Shown piece by piece: positions 6,993 through 14,226 of a stretch of DNA of 15,353 nucleotides. The position numbers were made by a program, and so were the translations under genes. Numbering within the stretch: position 1 is the stretch's first letter; every line of letters begins with the position of its first letter. Source of the DNA: Bacteroidales bacterium Bact_23 (GTDB lineage Bacteria > Bacteroidota > Bacteroidia > Bacteroidales > Lentimicrobiaceae); assembly GCA_001603685.1 (NCBI GenBank), contig LUZO01000179.1, forward strand, positions 1 to 15,353, given 5' to 3'. The notes under the pieces were generated by a model. It did no database searches, was not told the DNA's origin, and saw only the letters and a program-made list of their open reading frames with translations.

Positions 6993-8150
6993 ATGTCGGC
7001 AGCAGACAAACCACGCAGATTTTCCGCCGGCAGGGTTCTCTTTCTGATCATAACCCTGTTCCCGGTGGCTTTGTATCTGCTGGCGTATGCTGCAGCCTAT
7101 ATACCGCCCACGCGTTTCTGGCTTGTTGCGCTTGCAGGGCTGGCGTTTCCGTATGTAGTGCTGATCAATGTGGCATTTTTGCTGTTCTGGCTGCTGAGCC
7201 GGAACAAGTTATACGCCCTGCTCTTTTTTCTGATTCTTCTGCCCGGAATCATTCGCCTTGGCGGATATTATCAGCCGGGAGTCTTCGGCAAACAGCCGAA
7301 CAACACCTCAGGTGAGCTGCCGGATGTAAAAGTCATGAGTTATAATGTGAGGATTTTCGACCTTTACAACTGGGAAAGAGATAAGATCAGCGATAACACC
7401 AGAGGCGTTTTCAGGCTTATTAAGGAACAAAAGCCCGATTTGCTCTGCATTCAGGAGTATCACGGCGGCCGATACGGAAAGGTGGATATCGCCGATTCCA
7501 TTATGAAGTATTCCGGTTTGAAGTATAAAAGCATAGCCTTCGTTAAGATTTCCGGCAAGGAAAGGCCATACGGGATTGCCACTTTCAGCCGCTGGCCCAT
7601 CATCCATAAAGGAATCGTCAGTTTTGAAGAGAATCCGGTGAATTTCTGCATGTGCTCCGACATCACCATTGGCAAGGATACCGTGAGGCTATACAATGCA
7701 CATCTGGAATCCATCAAATTCAGCAGGGAGGACTACCTCTTTGTTTCCGAAGTGATGAACAACCCCGAAGGCCAGGAGGAGATCAGGGAAAACCTGCTGA
7801 ACATTGTGCGGAAGCTGAAGCGGGCATTTCTGTTCAGAACCCATCAGGCTGAGAAACTTTCAGCGGAAATTGGCCGTTCGCCCTATCCGGTGATTGTTTG
7901 CGGCGATTTTAACGATACTCCTTCATCATATACCTACCGCAAAATAGCCTCAGGGCTGAATGATGCATTCAGAACTTCCGGAAAGGGATTCGGACAAACC
8001 TACGACGGACTGCTGCCAACCCTGAGAATTGATTACATTTTGCACGATAAACAACATTTTACTACCCACAGTTTTTCAAGAATCAAAGAGCCTTTCTCCG
8101 ATCATTTTCCGGTGGTAGCCAATATCCGTCTGGCGGGAACAAAAAAATAA
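6993..8150 (+). CDS. membrane-anchored endonuclease/exonuclease/phosphatase (EEP) family protein, first copy
   Basis: The 385-aa protein has three N-terminal membrane helices (about 14-36, 43-68, 72-89) and then a complete EEP metal-dependent phosphoesterase domain: S-Y-N118, C-I-Q-E155, N-A-H237-L-E-S, G-D305-F-N307-D-T-P, R-I-D347-Y-I-L and S-D370-H371. All expected catalytic and metal-binding residues are present. By the positive-inside rule (RR and R near the N-terminus, SRNK between helices 2 and 3) the catalytic domain faces the periplasm. EEP enzymes act on nucleic acids, phospholipids or inositol phosphates; the substrate here cannot be told. Its TAA overlaps the next ATG by one base (TAATG), which suggests translational coupling to its paralogue. 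Confidence 0.9.
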   Translation: MSAADKPRRFSAGRVLFLIITLFPVALYLLAYAAAYIPPTRFWLVALAGLAFPYVVLINVAFLLFWLLSRNKLYALLFFLILLPGIIRLGGYYQPGVFGKQPNNTSGELPDVKVMSYNVRIFDLYNWERDKISDNTRGVFRLIKEQKPDLLCIQEYHGGRYGKVDIADSIMKYSGLKYKSIAFVKISGKERPYGIATFSRWPIIHKGIVSFEENPVNFCMCSDITIGKDTVRLYNAHLESIKFSREDYLFVSEVMNNPEGQEEIRENLLNIVRKLKRAFLFRTHQAEKLSAEIGRSPYPVIVCGDFNDTPSSYTYRKIASGLNDAFRTSGKGFGQTYDGLLPTLRIDYILHDKQHFTTHSFSRIKEPFSDHFPVVANIRLAGTKK

Positions 8151-9265
8151 TGAAAATAATTGTCAAGATAATCCGGCTGATGTACCGGCTGTCGGTTCTG
8201 TTGCTGATTGCCGCATTGATAGCCGGAATGGCCTCTCCGCTGGTAAATCCGTACTACTTCTGGCCGATGGCATTTCCGGGCCTGGCCTATCCCCTGCTGT
8301 GGACTGCCCTGCTGATTGCCATGCTGCCCCTGATCAGGCAGAAAAGGTGGTTCAGGGGAGCATTGCTGGTGCTGATAGCCGGTTTACCGCAGATGACAAG
8401 CCATTTCATGTGGTCGTCAGAAAGTAAGACTATACCGGAATCGGCTGATCTTTATACACTTATCTCGTACAATACGCTTGGTTTTTCGGATCGTGACGGG
8501 AATTTCTCAAATTACAATGTCCAGTTTAAGGCACATGATTTCTTTAAAGAAGAAAATGCAGACATCATTTGTATGCAGGAATATCCCATCCGAAAGGGGT
8601 CGGTGAAGATGTACCGGAAAAACATGAACCTTAACCCACCCCTGCCCGTGAACCACTTCTCATGGTATCAGCCCGGCAGCATTTATCTTGAAAATGTGCT
8701 GCTGACTTCATCGGCATACCGGATTATCAACAGAGGAGCCGTATTCACCTTTGACGATGACGATTATGCCATCTACTCCGACATTGAATTTCCGGAAGGC
8801 ACGGTCAGGGTTTACAACATCCATCTGCAAAGCCTTCTTCTGAAGGGTGAGCGGTCGTTGCTTAATGATTCGCCTTCGGCGTATCTGAAGCGTTCGGCGC
8901 TGCAAAAAGGTTTTCTGACCATCAGGAAGCTGAAAAGGGCTTTTGTGAAGAGATCGTATCAGGCAAAGGGGATTGCGGCCAGCATCAGGGAGAGCCCCTG
9001 GCCGGTAATTGTTGCCGGTGATTTCAACGATACTCCGGGGTCGTTTGCCCGGCATACGATTTCGCGCGGGTTGTGCGATGCCTTCAATGCTGCCGGAAGA
9101 GGTTTCTCGGCAACCTATGCCCTGAGCCACTATCCATTGAGGATTGACTATGTGCTGACTTCGCCCGGCATAAAGGTTTATTCCTACGAACGAAGAAAAA
9201 CCGGCTATTCCGATCATTATCCGTTAATTGTCAGATTTTCAATTGAGAACGGAGAAAAGAATTAA
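8150..9265 (+). CDS. membrane-anchored endonuclease/exonuclease/phosphatase (EEP) family protein, second copy
   Basis: This 371-aa protein is a paralogue of the preceding one with the same build: three N-terminal helices (about 12-28, 36-61, 69-84) and an EEP domain with S-Y-N108, C-M-Q-E144, N-I-H225-L-Q-S, G-D291-F-N293-D-T-P, R-I-D333-Y-V-L and S-D355-H356. The active-site set is complete and the predicted topology again puts the domain in the periplasm. Both copies share a K-L-K-R-A-F-x2-R-x2-Q-A segment between the catalytic His and the GDFN motif. The region between E144 and the catalytic His differs most: the first copy has the common F-S-R-W-P-I motif, this one has T-S-S-A-Y-R-I, so substrates may differ. 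Last gene of the tightly spaced run; 79 bases separate it from uvrB. Confidence 0.9.
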   Translation: MKIIVKIIRLMYRLSVLLLIAALIAGMASPLVNPYYFWPMAFPGLAYPLLWTALLIAMLPLIRQKRWFRGALLVLIAGLPQMTSHFMWSSESKTIPESADLYTLISYNTLGFSDRDGNFSNYNVQFKAHDFFKEENADIICMQEYPIRKGSVKMYRKNMNLNPPLPVNHFSWYQPGSIYLENVLLTSSAYRIINRGAVFTFDDDDYAIYSDIEFPEGTVRVYNIHLQSLLLKGERSLLNDSPSAYLKRSALQKGFLTIRKLKRAFVKRSYQAKGIAASIRESPWPVIVAGDFNDTPGSFARHTISRGLCDAFNAAGRGFSATYALSHYPLRIDYVLTSPGIKVYSYERRKTGYSDHYPLIVRFSIENGEKN

Positions 9266-9315
9266 AAATCCGTTTATAGATTGGCACCAATACCCGCAGT
9301 TTGCCACCGATGCGT

Positions 9316-9323
9316 TACCTTTG
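9316..9323 (+). promoter_or_regulatory. uvrB: candidate -7 promoter element (TACCTTTG) for uvrB
   Basis: TACCTTTG matches TAnnTTTG and lies 21 bases upstream of the uvrB ATG. The nearest TTTG (9300-9303) is only 12 bases upstream, too close for a standard -33 box. No terminator is seen between the preceding EEP gene and this point, so read-through from upstream is also possible. Confidence 0.4.
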
Positions 9324-9344
9324 TAGTTCAATCGATACCGGAAA

Positions 9345-11366
9345 ATGGATTTTAAGTTAACCGCCGAATTCACGCCAACGGGTGATCAGCCCGAAGCCAT
9401 CCACCAGCTTGTGGAAGGACTTCACCGCGGTGATCCCGCGCAGGTGCTGCTTGGCGTTACGGGTTCAGGCAAGACTTTTACCATTGCCAATGTCATCCAT
9501 CAGGTTAACCGGCCTACGCTGGTATTGAGCCACAATAAAACACTGGCAGCTCAGCTTTATGGCGAGTTCAAGCAGTTTTTCCCGGAAAATGCCGTGGAAT
9601 ACTTCGTTTCCTATTACGATTACTACCAGCCCGAAGCCTACATTCCAACAACCAACACCTATATTGAAAAGGATCTTTCCATCAACGATGAGATTGAAAA
9701 ACTGCGGCTCAGTACCACTTCGGCGCTGCTCTCGGGAAGAAGGGATGTGATTGTGGTCTCCTCGGTTTCATGTATTTACGGCATCGGAAACCCGGATGAT
9801 TTCGCCAACAATGTGATTTATCTGAAAACCGGCGACCGTGTCAGCAGAAACAAGCTGTTGTGGAACTTTGTGGAGGGTCTCTACAGCCGCACCGAAACCG
9901 AGTTTACCCGCGGAACCTTCAGAGTCAGGGGCGATTCGGTGGATATTTATCCCGCCTATGCCGATTTTGCCATAAAACTGCTTTTCTGGGATGATGAAAT
10001 TGAGAGCATAGAGCTGTTCAATCCCGCTGACGGAGCTACCTTCGAAAAGGTGGAGCGGATCAACATCTATCCGGCCAATATCTTTGTGACCTCAAAAGAG
10101 AAAATGAAATCGGCCATAGAGCGGATTCAGGACGATATGATGGCTCAGGTGGGATATTTGAATGAGAATGGCAAAGCGCTTGAAGCTCGCAGGCTTGAAG
10201 ACAGGGTGAGTTATGACATTGAGATGATGCGTGAACTGGGCTATTGCAGCGGCATTGAGAACTATTCCCGGTATTTTGACGGCCGAAACGCCGGCTCCAG
10301 ACCATTCTGCCTGCTCGACTATTTTCCGGATGATTACCTTACGGTGATTGATGAAAGCCATGTTACGGTTTCGCAGATCAGGGCGATGTACGGCGGCGAC
10401 CGTTCGCGCAAGCAAACACTGGTGGAGCACGGTTTCAGACTGCCATCGGCGCTCGACAACCGCCCGCTCAAGTTTGAGGAGTTTGAAGCGCTTACCGGGC
10501 AGACCATTTATGTGAGCGCCACCCCCGCCGATTTTGAACTTCAGAAATCGGAAGGTGTGGTGGTGGAGCAACTGATCAGGCCTACCGGACTGCTTGACCC
10601 GCCGGTTGAAATCAGGCCCAGCCTCACGCAGGTGGATGACCTGCTTGACGAGATTGCCCGCACCAAGGAGGCAGGCGGCCGTACACTGGTTACCACACTG
10701 ACCAAAAGAATGGCCGAAGAGCTGACAAAATACCTGACCAGGCTCGACATCAACAGCCGATATATCCATTCGGATGTGGATACCATTGAGCGCGTGGAGA
10801 TTCTGCGCGATCTGAGGCTTGGTAACTTCGATGTACTTGTTGGTGTAAACCTGCTGCGCGAAGGGCTTGACCTGCCCGAAGTATCGCTGGTGGCAATTCT
10901 GGATGCCGACAAGGAGGGATTCCTGCGTTCGGAGCGATCACTGACCCAAACGGCGGGACGGGCTGCACGAAACATCAACAGCAAGGTGATTATGTATGCC
11001 GATAAAATCACCGATTCCATGCAGCGCACCATAGATGAAACCAACCGCCGGCGCGAGAAACAGATGGCCTACAACCTGAAGCACAACATCACCCCCACTC
11101 CCATCGTAAAATCGATGAGTGCCATTATCGGCCAGACTGCCGTTGCAAGCGCTTCAGGAAAGGCGGCAAAAGCATACATCGAACAGGAAGAGGTCAGCAT
11201 GGCCGCCGATCCGGTTGTGAAATATATGAGCAAGGAGCAACTGGAAAAGGCAATTACCCAAACCCGCAGGGAGATGGAAAAAGCCGCAAAAGAGCTTGAC
11301 TTCATCGAAGCGGCAAGGCTGCGCGACGAAATGTTCGCAATGCAGGAATTGCTTAAAAATCAATAA
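9345..11366 (+). CDS. uvrB: excinuclease ABC subunit UvrB
   Basis: UvrB verifies DNA damage handed over by UvrA and recruits UvrC for dual incision in nucleotide excision repair. The 673-aa length is normal. Visible motifs: Walker A GVTGSGKT (37-44), NKTLAAQLY, the beta-hairpin region YYDYYQPEAYIP that grips the DNA, SSVSCIYG, Walker B V-I-D336-E-S-H339, VSATPADFEL, the helicase motifs NLLREGLDLPE and QTAGRAARN, and a C-terminal UVR motif (about 628-673) that contacts UvrC. The ATG at 9345 begins MDFKLTAEFTPTGDQPEAI, the expected family N-terminus. No residues appear missing. cysQ follows after 43 bases with no terminator between, so the two may be cotranscribed. Confidence 0.98.
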   Translation: MDFKLTAEFTPTGDQPEAIHQLVEGLHRGDPAQVLLGVTGSGKTFTIANVIHQVNRPTLVLSHNKTLAAQLYGEFKQFFPENAVEYFVSYYDYYQPEAYIPTTNTYIEKDLSINDEIEKLRLSTTSALLSGRRDVIVVSSVSCIYGIGNPDDFANNVIYLKTGDRVSRNKLLWNFVEGLYSRTETEFTRGTFRVRGDSVDIYPAYADFAIKLLFWDDEIESIELFNPADGATFEKVERINIYPANIFVTSKEKMKSAIERIQDDMMAQVGYLNENGKALEARRLEDRVSYDIEMMRELGYCSGIENYSRYFDGRNAGSRPFCLLDYFPDDYLTVIDESHVTVSQIRAMYGGDRSRKQTLVEHGFRLPSALDNRPLKFEEFEALTGQTIYVSATPADFELQKSEGVVVEQLIRPTGLLDPPVEIRPSLTQVDDLLDEIARTKEAGGRTLVTTLTKRMAEELTKYLTRLDINSRYIHSDVDTIERVEILRDLRLGNFDVLVGVNLLREGLDLPEVSLVAILDADKEGFLRSERSLTQTAGRAARNINSKVIMYADKITDSMQRTIDETNRRREKQMAYNLKHNITPTPIVKSMSAIIGQTAVASASGKAAKAYIEQEEVSMAADPVVKYMSKEQLEKAITQTRREMEKAAKELDFIEAARLRDEMFAMQELLKNQ

Positions 11367-11409
11367 ATTATTCTGTGAAAGCCTGACAGCTTTTCTCCAA
11401 AACAAATCT

Positions 11410-12255
11410 ATGAATCAGACCTCAACCGATAGTTTGCTGATCACAGCCATAAGAACGGCGATTGATGCCGGAATTGCCATCCTTGAAATATACAACAGCC
11501 ACTATGAAACCACTTTCAAATCAGACCAGAGTCCGTTGACAACCGCTGACCTGCATGCACACGAAGTGATTTTTGACCGGCTTAAAGAGACGGGGATTCC
11601 CGTTCTGAGCGAGGAAGGCGCAGAAATCCCGTTTGAAACGCGGAAAAACTGGAAAACCTACTGGCTGGTCGATCCTCTTGACGGCACCAGAGAGTTTGTG
11701 AAGCGAAACGGCGAATTTACCGTAAATATCGCCCTTATGGTTGATGATCAACCCGTTGCAGGTGTTATTTACATTCCGGTAAAGGACATTCTGTATTTCG
11801 GCAGCAGAGAGCTCGGTTCTTTCAGAATGGGTTCTGGAATAAGTAAACCTGCATTAACGGCTGATACTTTCCGGGAGTTCACTTCCCGATGCGAGCGTCT
11901 TCCCCTGAAGGAAAGCAGCGGACCGCTGGTATTGCTGGCCAGCCGTTCACATCTGACCGCCGAAACAAGAGAAATTATCGGAAAAGCAGAAAAGCAAAGC
12001 CATGAATCGCTGGTTGTGAGTGTAGGCAGCTCCATCAAATTCTGCAAACTGGCCGAAGGAACCGCCGATTTTTATCCCCGCCTTGGTCCTACCATGGAAT
12101 GGGATACCGCTGCCGGACAGGCCATTGCTGAAGCAACAGGTATGGAAGTCAGGGTGTGGCCGGAACTGGCTCCGATGACATACAACAAACCTTCGCTGCT
12201 GAACCCCTCATTTATAGCCTATAATCCTGACAGAATAGATACCTCGGTTTTCTGA
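11410..12255 (+). CDS. cysQ: 3'(2'),5'-bisphosphate nucleotidase CysQ
   Basis: CysQ hydrolyses 3'-phosphoadenosine 5'-phosphate (pAp, a by-product of sulfate assimilation and acyl-carrier-protein loading) to AMP. The 281-aa protein belongs to the inositol monophosphatase superfamily: S-D-Q-S-P-L-T-T-A-D (38-47), the metal-binding E68-E69, D88-P-L-D91-G-T (with R-E-F-V-K-R-N-G-E-F-T typical of CysQ), G-S-S-I-K-F (206-211) and W231-D232-T-A-A-G-Q. These fit CysQ better than inositol or fructose phosphatases. The ATG at 11410 is chosen because the domain begins there; an in-frame upstream start at 11296 would lie inside the uvrB coding sequence. A terminator follows 17 bases after the stop. Another pAp-active enzyme, NrnA, is encoded nearby on the other strand. 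Confidence 0.93.
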   Translation: MNQTSTDSLLITAIRTAIDAGIAILEIYNSHYETTFKSDQSPLTTADLHAHEVIFDRLKETGIPVLSEEGAEIPFETRKNWKTYWLVDPLDGTREFVKRNGEFTVNIALMVDDQPVAGVIYIPVKDILYFGSRELGSFRMGSGISKPALTADTFREFTSRCERLPLKESSGPLVLLASRSHLTAETREIIGKAEKQSHESLVVSVGSSIKFCKLAEGTADFYPRLGPTMEWDTAAGQAIAEATGMEVRVWPELAPMTYNKPSLLNPSFIAYNPDRIDTSVF

Positions 12256-12272
12256 AAAGAACTTCCCTGATT

Positions 12273-12306
12273 AAAAAAAGCCGGAGCATCAGCCCCGGCT
12301 TTTTTT
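12273..12306. terminator. bidirectional rho-independent terminator between cysQ and the FKBP operon
   Basis: A 12-bp perfect stem, AAAAAAAGCCGG (12273-12284) pairing with CCGGCTTTTTTT (12295-12306), encloses a 10-base loop. With seven A and seven T on its flanks it reads the same way on both strands. It lies between two convergent genes (cysQ ending at 12255, the FKBP gene ending at 12325), so it can end transcripts from both sides. Confidence 0.9.
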
Positions 12307-12324
12307 GTTAAAAGAAAAGATATT

Positions 12325-13653
12325 TTAGTTGAAATCAATCAGTTCCACTTCGAAAATCAGCGTAGCACTGGGTGGAATGGTGGGCATACGGCCGTTCTCC
12401 CCGTAGGCAATGTTCGAGGGAATAATCAGTCTGGCTTTTCCGCCTTTTTTCATCAATGCAATGCCTTCATCCCAGCCCCTGATTACCTGGCCCTGGCCAA
12501 GTACAAACTCGAAAGGCTGTCCGCGATCAACCGATGAATCGAATTTGGTGCCGTCGAGCAGCGTACCGGTATAGTGAACTTTCACCTTTTGTCCGGCAAC
12601 CGGGTTTGCTCCTTCACCCTTCTGGGTTTCAATATAATAAAGGCCGCTGGAAGTCGGTTTAGCAGAAATCTTGTTGTGGCTGATGTAATCCAGTAGCTTT
12701 TTACCTTCCTCAGCTTTGGCTTTTTCCTTTTCTTTCTCTGCTTTCAGTCTTTCAGCCTCTTTCTCCTTTTCATATTCGGCTTTTGTCTGGAAGCTTTCCA
12801 TCTTCAGATCATAGAGGAGCGTGGAAAAAGGCTGAACCATAGGCGGCCTTCCCTGCGCACCGAAAGCCAGATGAGAAGGTACAATTATTGAGGCTTCAGT
12901 TCCCACCGACATCAGATTGATGGCTTCGGTAGCACCGTCATTATCAAAAGGTTTTCCGATTTCCACTCTCATCGGTTCGCCTTGATTAAATGATGAAAAG
13001 AAAACCTTTCCATCAATATCGGAAACTACGAAATGGACTTTAGCAATATCCCCGACAGCGGGTTTTTTACCTTTGCCTTTAACTTTCTCCATATAATAAA
13101 GGCCGGATTCCAAAGGCTCAGTTGTTATTTCGTTGGTCTTCAGGTACTCGCTGAGTTTTGTTTTTTCTTCAGCTTCAAGACGGGAAAGTTCTTCCTGTTC
13201 TTTTTTCTCCATCTCTTCCTTAGTCATAGCCGACAACAGCTTGATGTTGAAAACGATATCTTTTCCAACAAAATTTGGATCCGGTAGCTCCGGCATTCTA
13301 ACGGTTTTGATGAAGAATGAATCGGCGCTTGATATAAATATGGCACTGTCACCAACTTTCATCATAGCCAATGCTGTATAAATATCGCCTTTGTATGTCG
13401 GTTTCTCAAGCGGCAGAATAAAATCTTCTGGGAATTCGGCAGTATTGAATAATACTGAGTCGTTTATGCTGTATTGCATATTCAGTGTCAGGAGCATTCC
13501 TTCTTCCAGTTTGATATCTTCAGTGCCTTTTTCAACAATTTTATAAAAAAGGACGCCTTCACCTTTTTTGAAGCCCGGATGCTTTGAGCAGGAAAACAAC
13601 AGTGCTGACATGCCAAAGGCGAGCAACACCACACTTAGATTTTTGAAGTTCAT
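12325..13653 (-). CDS. FKBP-type peptidyl-prolyl isomerase lipoprotein with three FKBP-like domains
   Basis: The 442-aa protein starts with a lipoprotein signal peptide (lipobox L-F-S-C22), so it should be anchored in the envelope. Three FKBP-like domains follow: about 30-142, 185-290 and 340-442. They are joined by charged, probably helical linkers (about 143-172 and 291-320, rich in E and K). The third domain keeps the FKBP12 pocket: Y361, F371, D372, F381, V390-I391, W394, Y417 and F434. The second lacks the pocket Trp and has AFG for AYG; the first is still more eroded. Proline isomerisation is therefore expected only from the last domain, with the others perhaps binding clients or dimerising. 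It lies 30 bases after the GldI-like gene in the same operon and ends at the bidirectional terminator. Confidence 0.88.
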   Translation of the reverse strand: MNFKNLSVVLLAFGMSALLFSCSKHPGFKKGEGVLFYKIVEKGTEDIKLEEGMLLTLNMQYSINDSVLFNTAEFPEDFILPLEKPTYKGDIYTALAMMKVGDSAIFISSADSFFIKTVRMPELPDPNFVGKDIVFNIKLLSAMTKEEMEKKEQEELSRLEAEEKTKLSEYLKTNEITTEPLESGLYYMEKVKGKGKKPAVGDIAKVHFVVSDIDGKVFFSSFNQGEPMRVEIGKPFDNDGATEAINLMSVGTEASIIVPSHLAFGAQGRPPMVQPFSTLLYDLKMESFQTKAEYEKEKEAERLKAEKEKEKAKAEEGKKLLDYISHNKISAKPTSSGLYYIETQKGEGANPVAGQKVKVHYTGTLLDGTKFDSSVDRGQPFEFVLGQGQVIRGWDEGIALMKKGGKARLIIPSNIAYGENGRMPTIPPSATLIFEVELIDFN

Positions 13654-13683
13654 TTGTCAGGTTTTATCGTTTGTTTTAAAATT

Positions 13684-14208
13684 TCAATGAAGTGCAACCA
13701 ACTCAAGATCATAGATCAGCGTTGATTTTGGCGGGGTTTTATCCTGGTCGCCCAGGAGCCCGAAACCGAGGTGCGAAGGTATGATAAATTTCGCTTTGTC
13801 GCCTACGCGCAACAATAAAATTCCCTCTTCCAAACCACTCTCAACTCCGCCCATTCCAATCAGAAATTCCTTCAGGCCATCCTTTTCGGAATTGTAAATC
13901 TCATCACCGGTAATCAGGCGGACGGAATAGCGCAGTACCGCTACTTTTCCCGGTTCTGCCTTTGGCCCGTTCCCGTGCTTGTAGATGGCGTAACGCAAGC
14001 CGGTGCCGGTCTCCTCCATCTTCCAGTTATAGCGTTCCAGAAAGTCGTTAATCTGCTCATCTTCAGCTCTTACTGCCTGCTTGTTTGCATATACCAGCGT
14101 GTTTTCCAGCTCTTTCGTGTCAAGGTTGCGCTCATCTTCCTGCTGATTTCCCGAATTGCACGAAATCAGCAGCAGTAGTAGAAAAAGAGGTATTAAACGG
14201 ATTTTCAT
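13684..14208 (-). CDS. GldI-like FKBP-type peptidyl-prolyl isomerase lipoprotein
   Basis: This 174-aa lipoprotein (lipobox L-I-S-C17) has one FKBP domain (about 66-172). The segments E-S-G-L-E-E-G-I (123-130) and I-I-P-S-H-L-G-F-G-L-L-G-D (142-154) look like GldI, the FKBP lipoprotein needed for gliding in Flavobacterium and widespread in Bacteroidota as an envelope folding factor. Pocket residues differ from FKBP12: Tyr105-Asn106 at the Phe-Asp position, Leu at the Trp position and Phe149 for Tyr, so isomerase activity may be weak. A Shine-Dalgarno AGGAG lies 7 bases before the ATG. It sits 18 bases downstream of nrnA. Gliding itself cannot be inferred, since non-gliding Bacteroidota also carry such proteins. 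Confidence 0.85.
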   Translation of the reverse strand: MKIRLIPLFLLLLLISCNSGNQQEDERNLDTKELENTLVYANKQAVRAEDEQINDFLERYNWKMEETGTGLRYAIYKHGNGPKAEPGKVAVLRYSVRLITGDEIYNSEKDGLKEFLIGMGGVESGLEEGILLLRVGDKAKFIIPSHLGFGLLGDQDKTPPKSTLIYDLELVALH

Positions 14209-14215
14209 AGCTTTT

Positions 14216-14220
14216 CTCCT
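14216..14220 (-). promoter_or_regulatory. ribosome binding site of the GldI-like gene
   Basis: AGGAG on the minus strand lies 7 bases before the ATG at 14208, which supports this start choice. Confidence 0.6.
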
Positions 14221-14226
14221 GATATT

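Noticed and set aside
9280..9291. Inverted repeat ATTGGCACCAAT between the second EEP gene and uvrB
   Set aside because: A five-base stem with a two-base loop and no T-tract; too short to support a terminator or operator call.
10092..10769. 225-codon minus-strand open frame inside uvrB
   Set aside because: It is a shadow of the uvrB codon pattern with no motif; uvrB on the plus strand is intact across the whole stretch.
3320..11366. Reading the mutL-rhomboid-EEP-uvrB stretch as a dedicated DNA repair or defence island
   Set aside because: The intervening proteins are integral membrane proteins with predicted periplasmic or intramembrane active sites, and uvrB has its own promoter-like box. 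It looks like conserved housekeeping gene order.
11296..11409. 38-residue N-terminal extension of cysQ starting inside uvrB
   Set aside because: The extension lies over the UVR motif of uvrB and has no similarity to CysQ; the family domain begins at the ATG at 11410.
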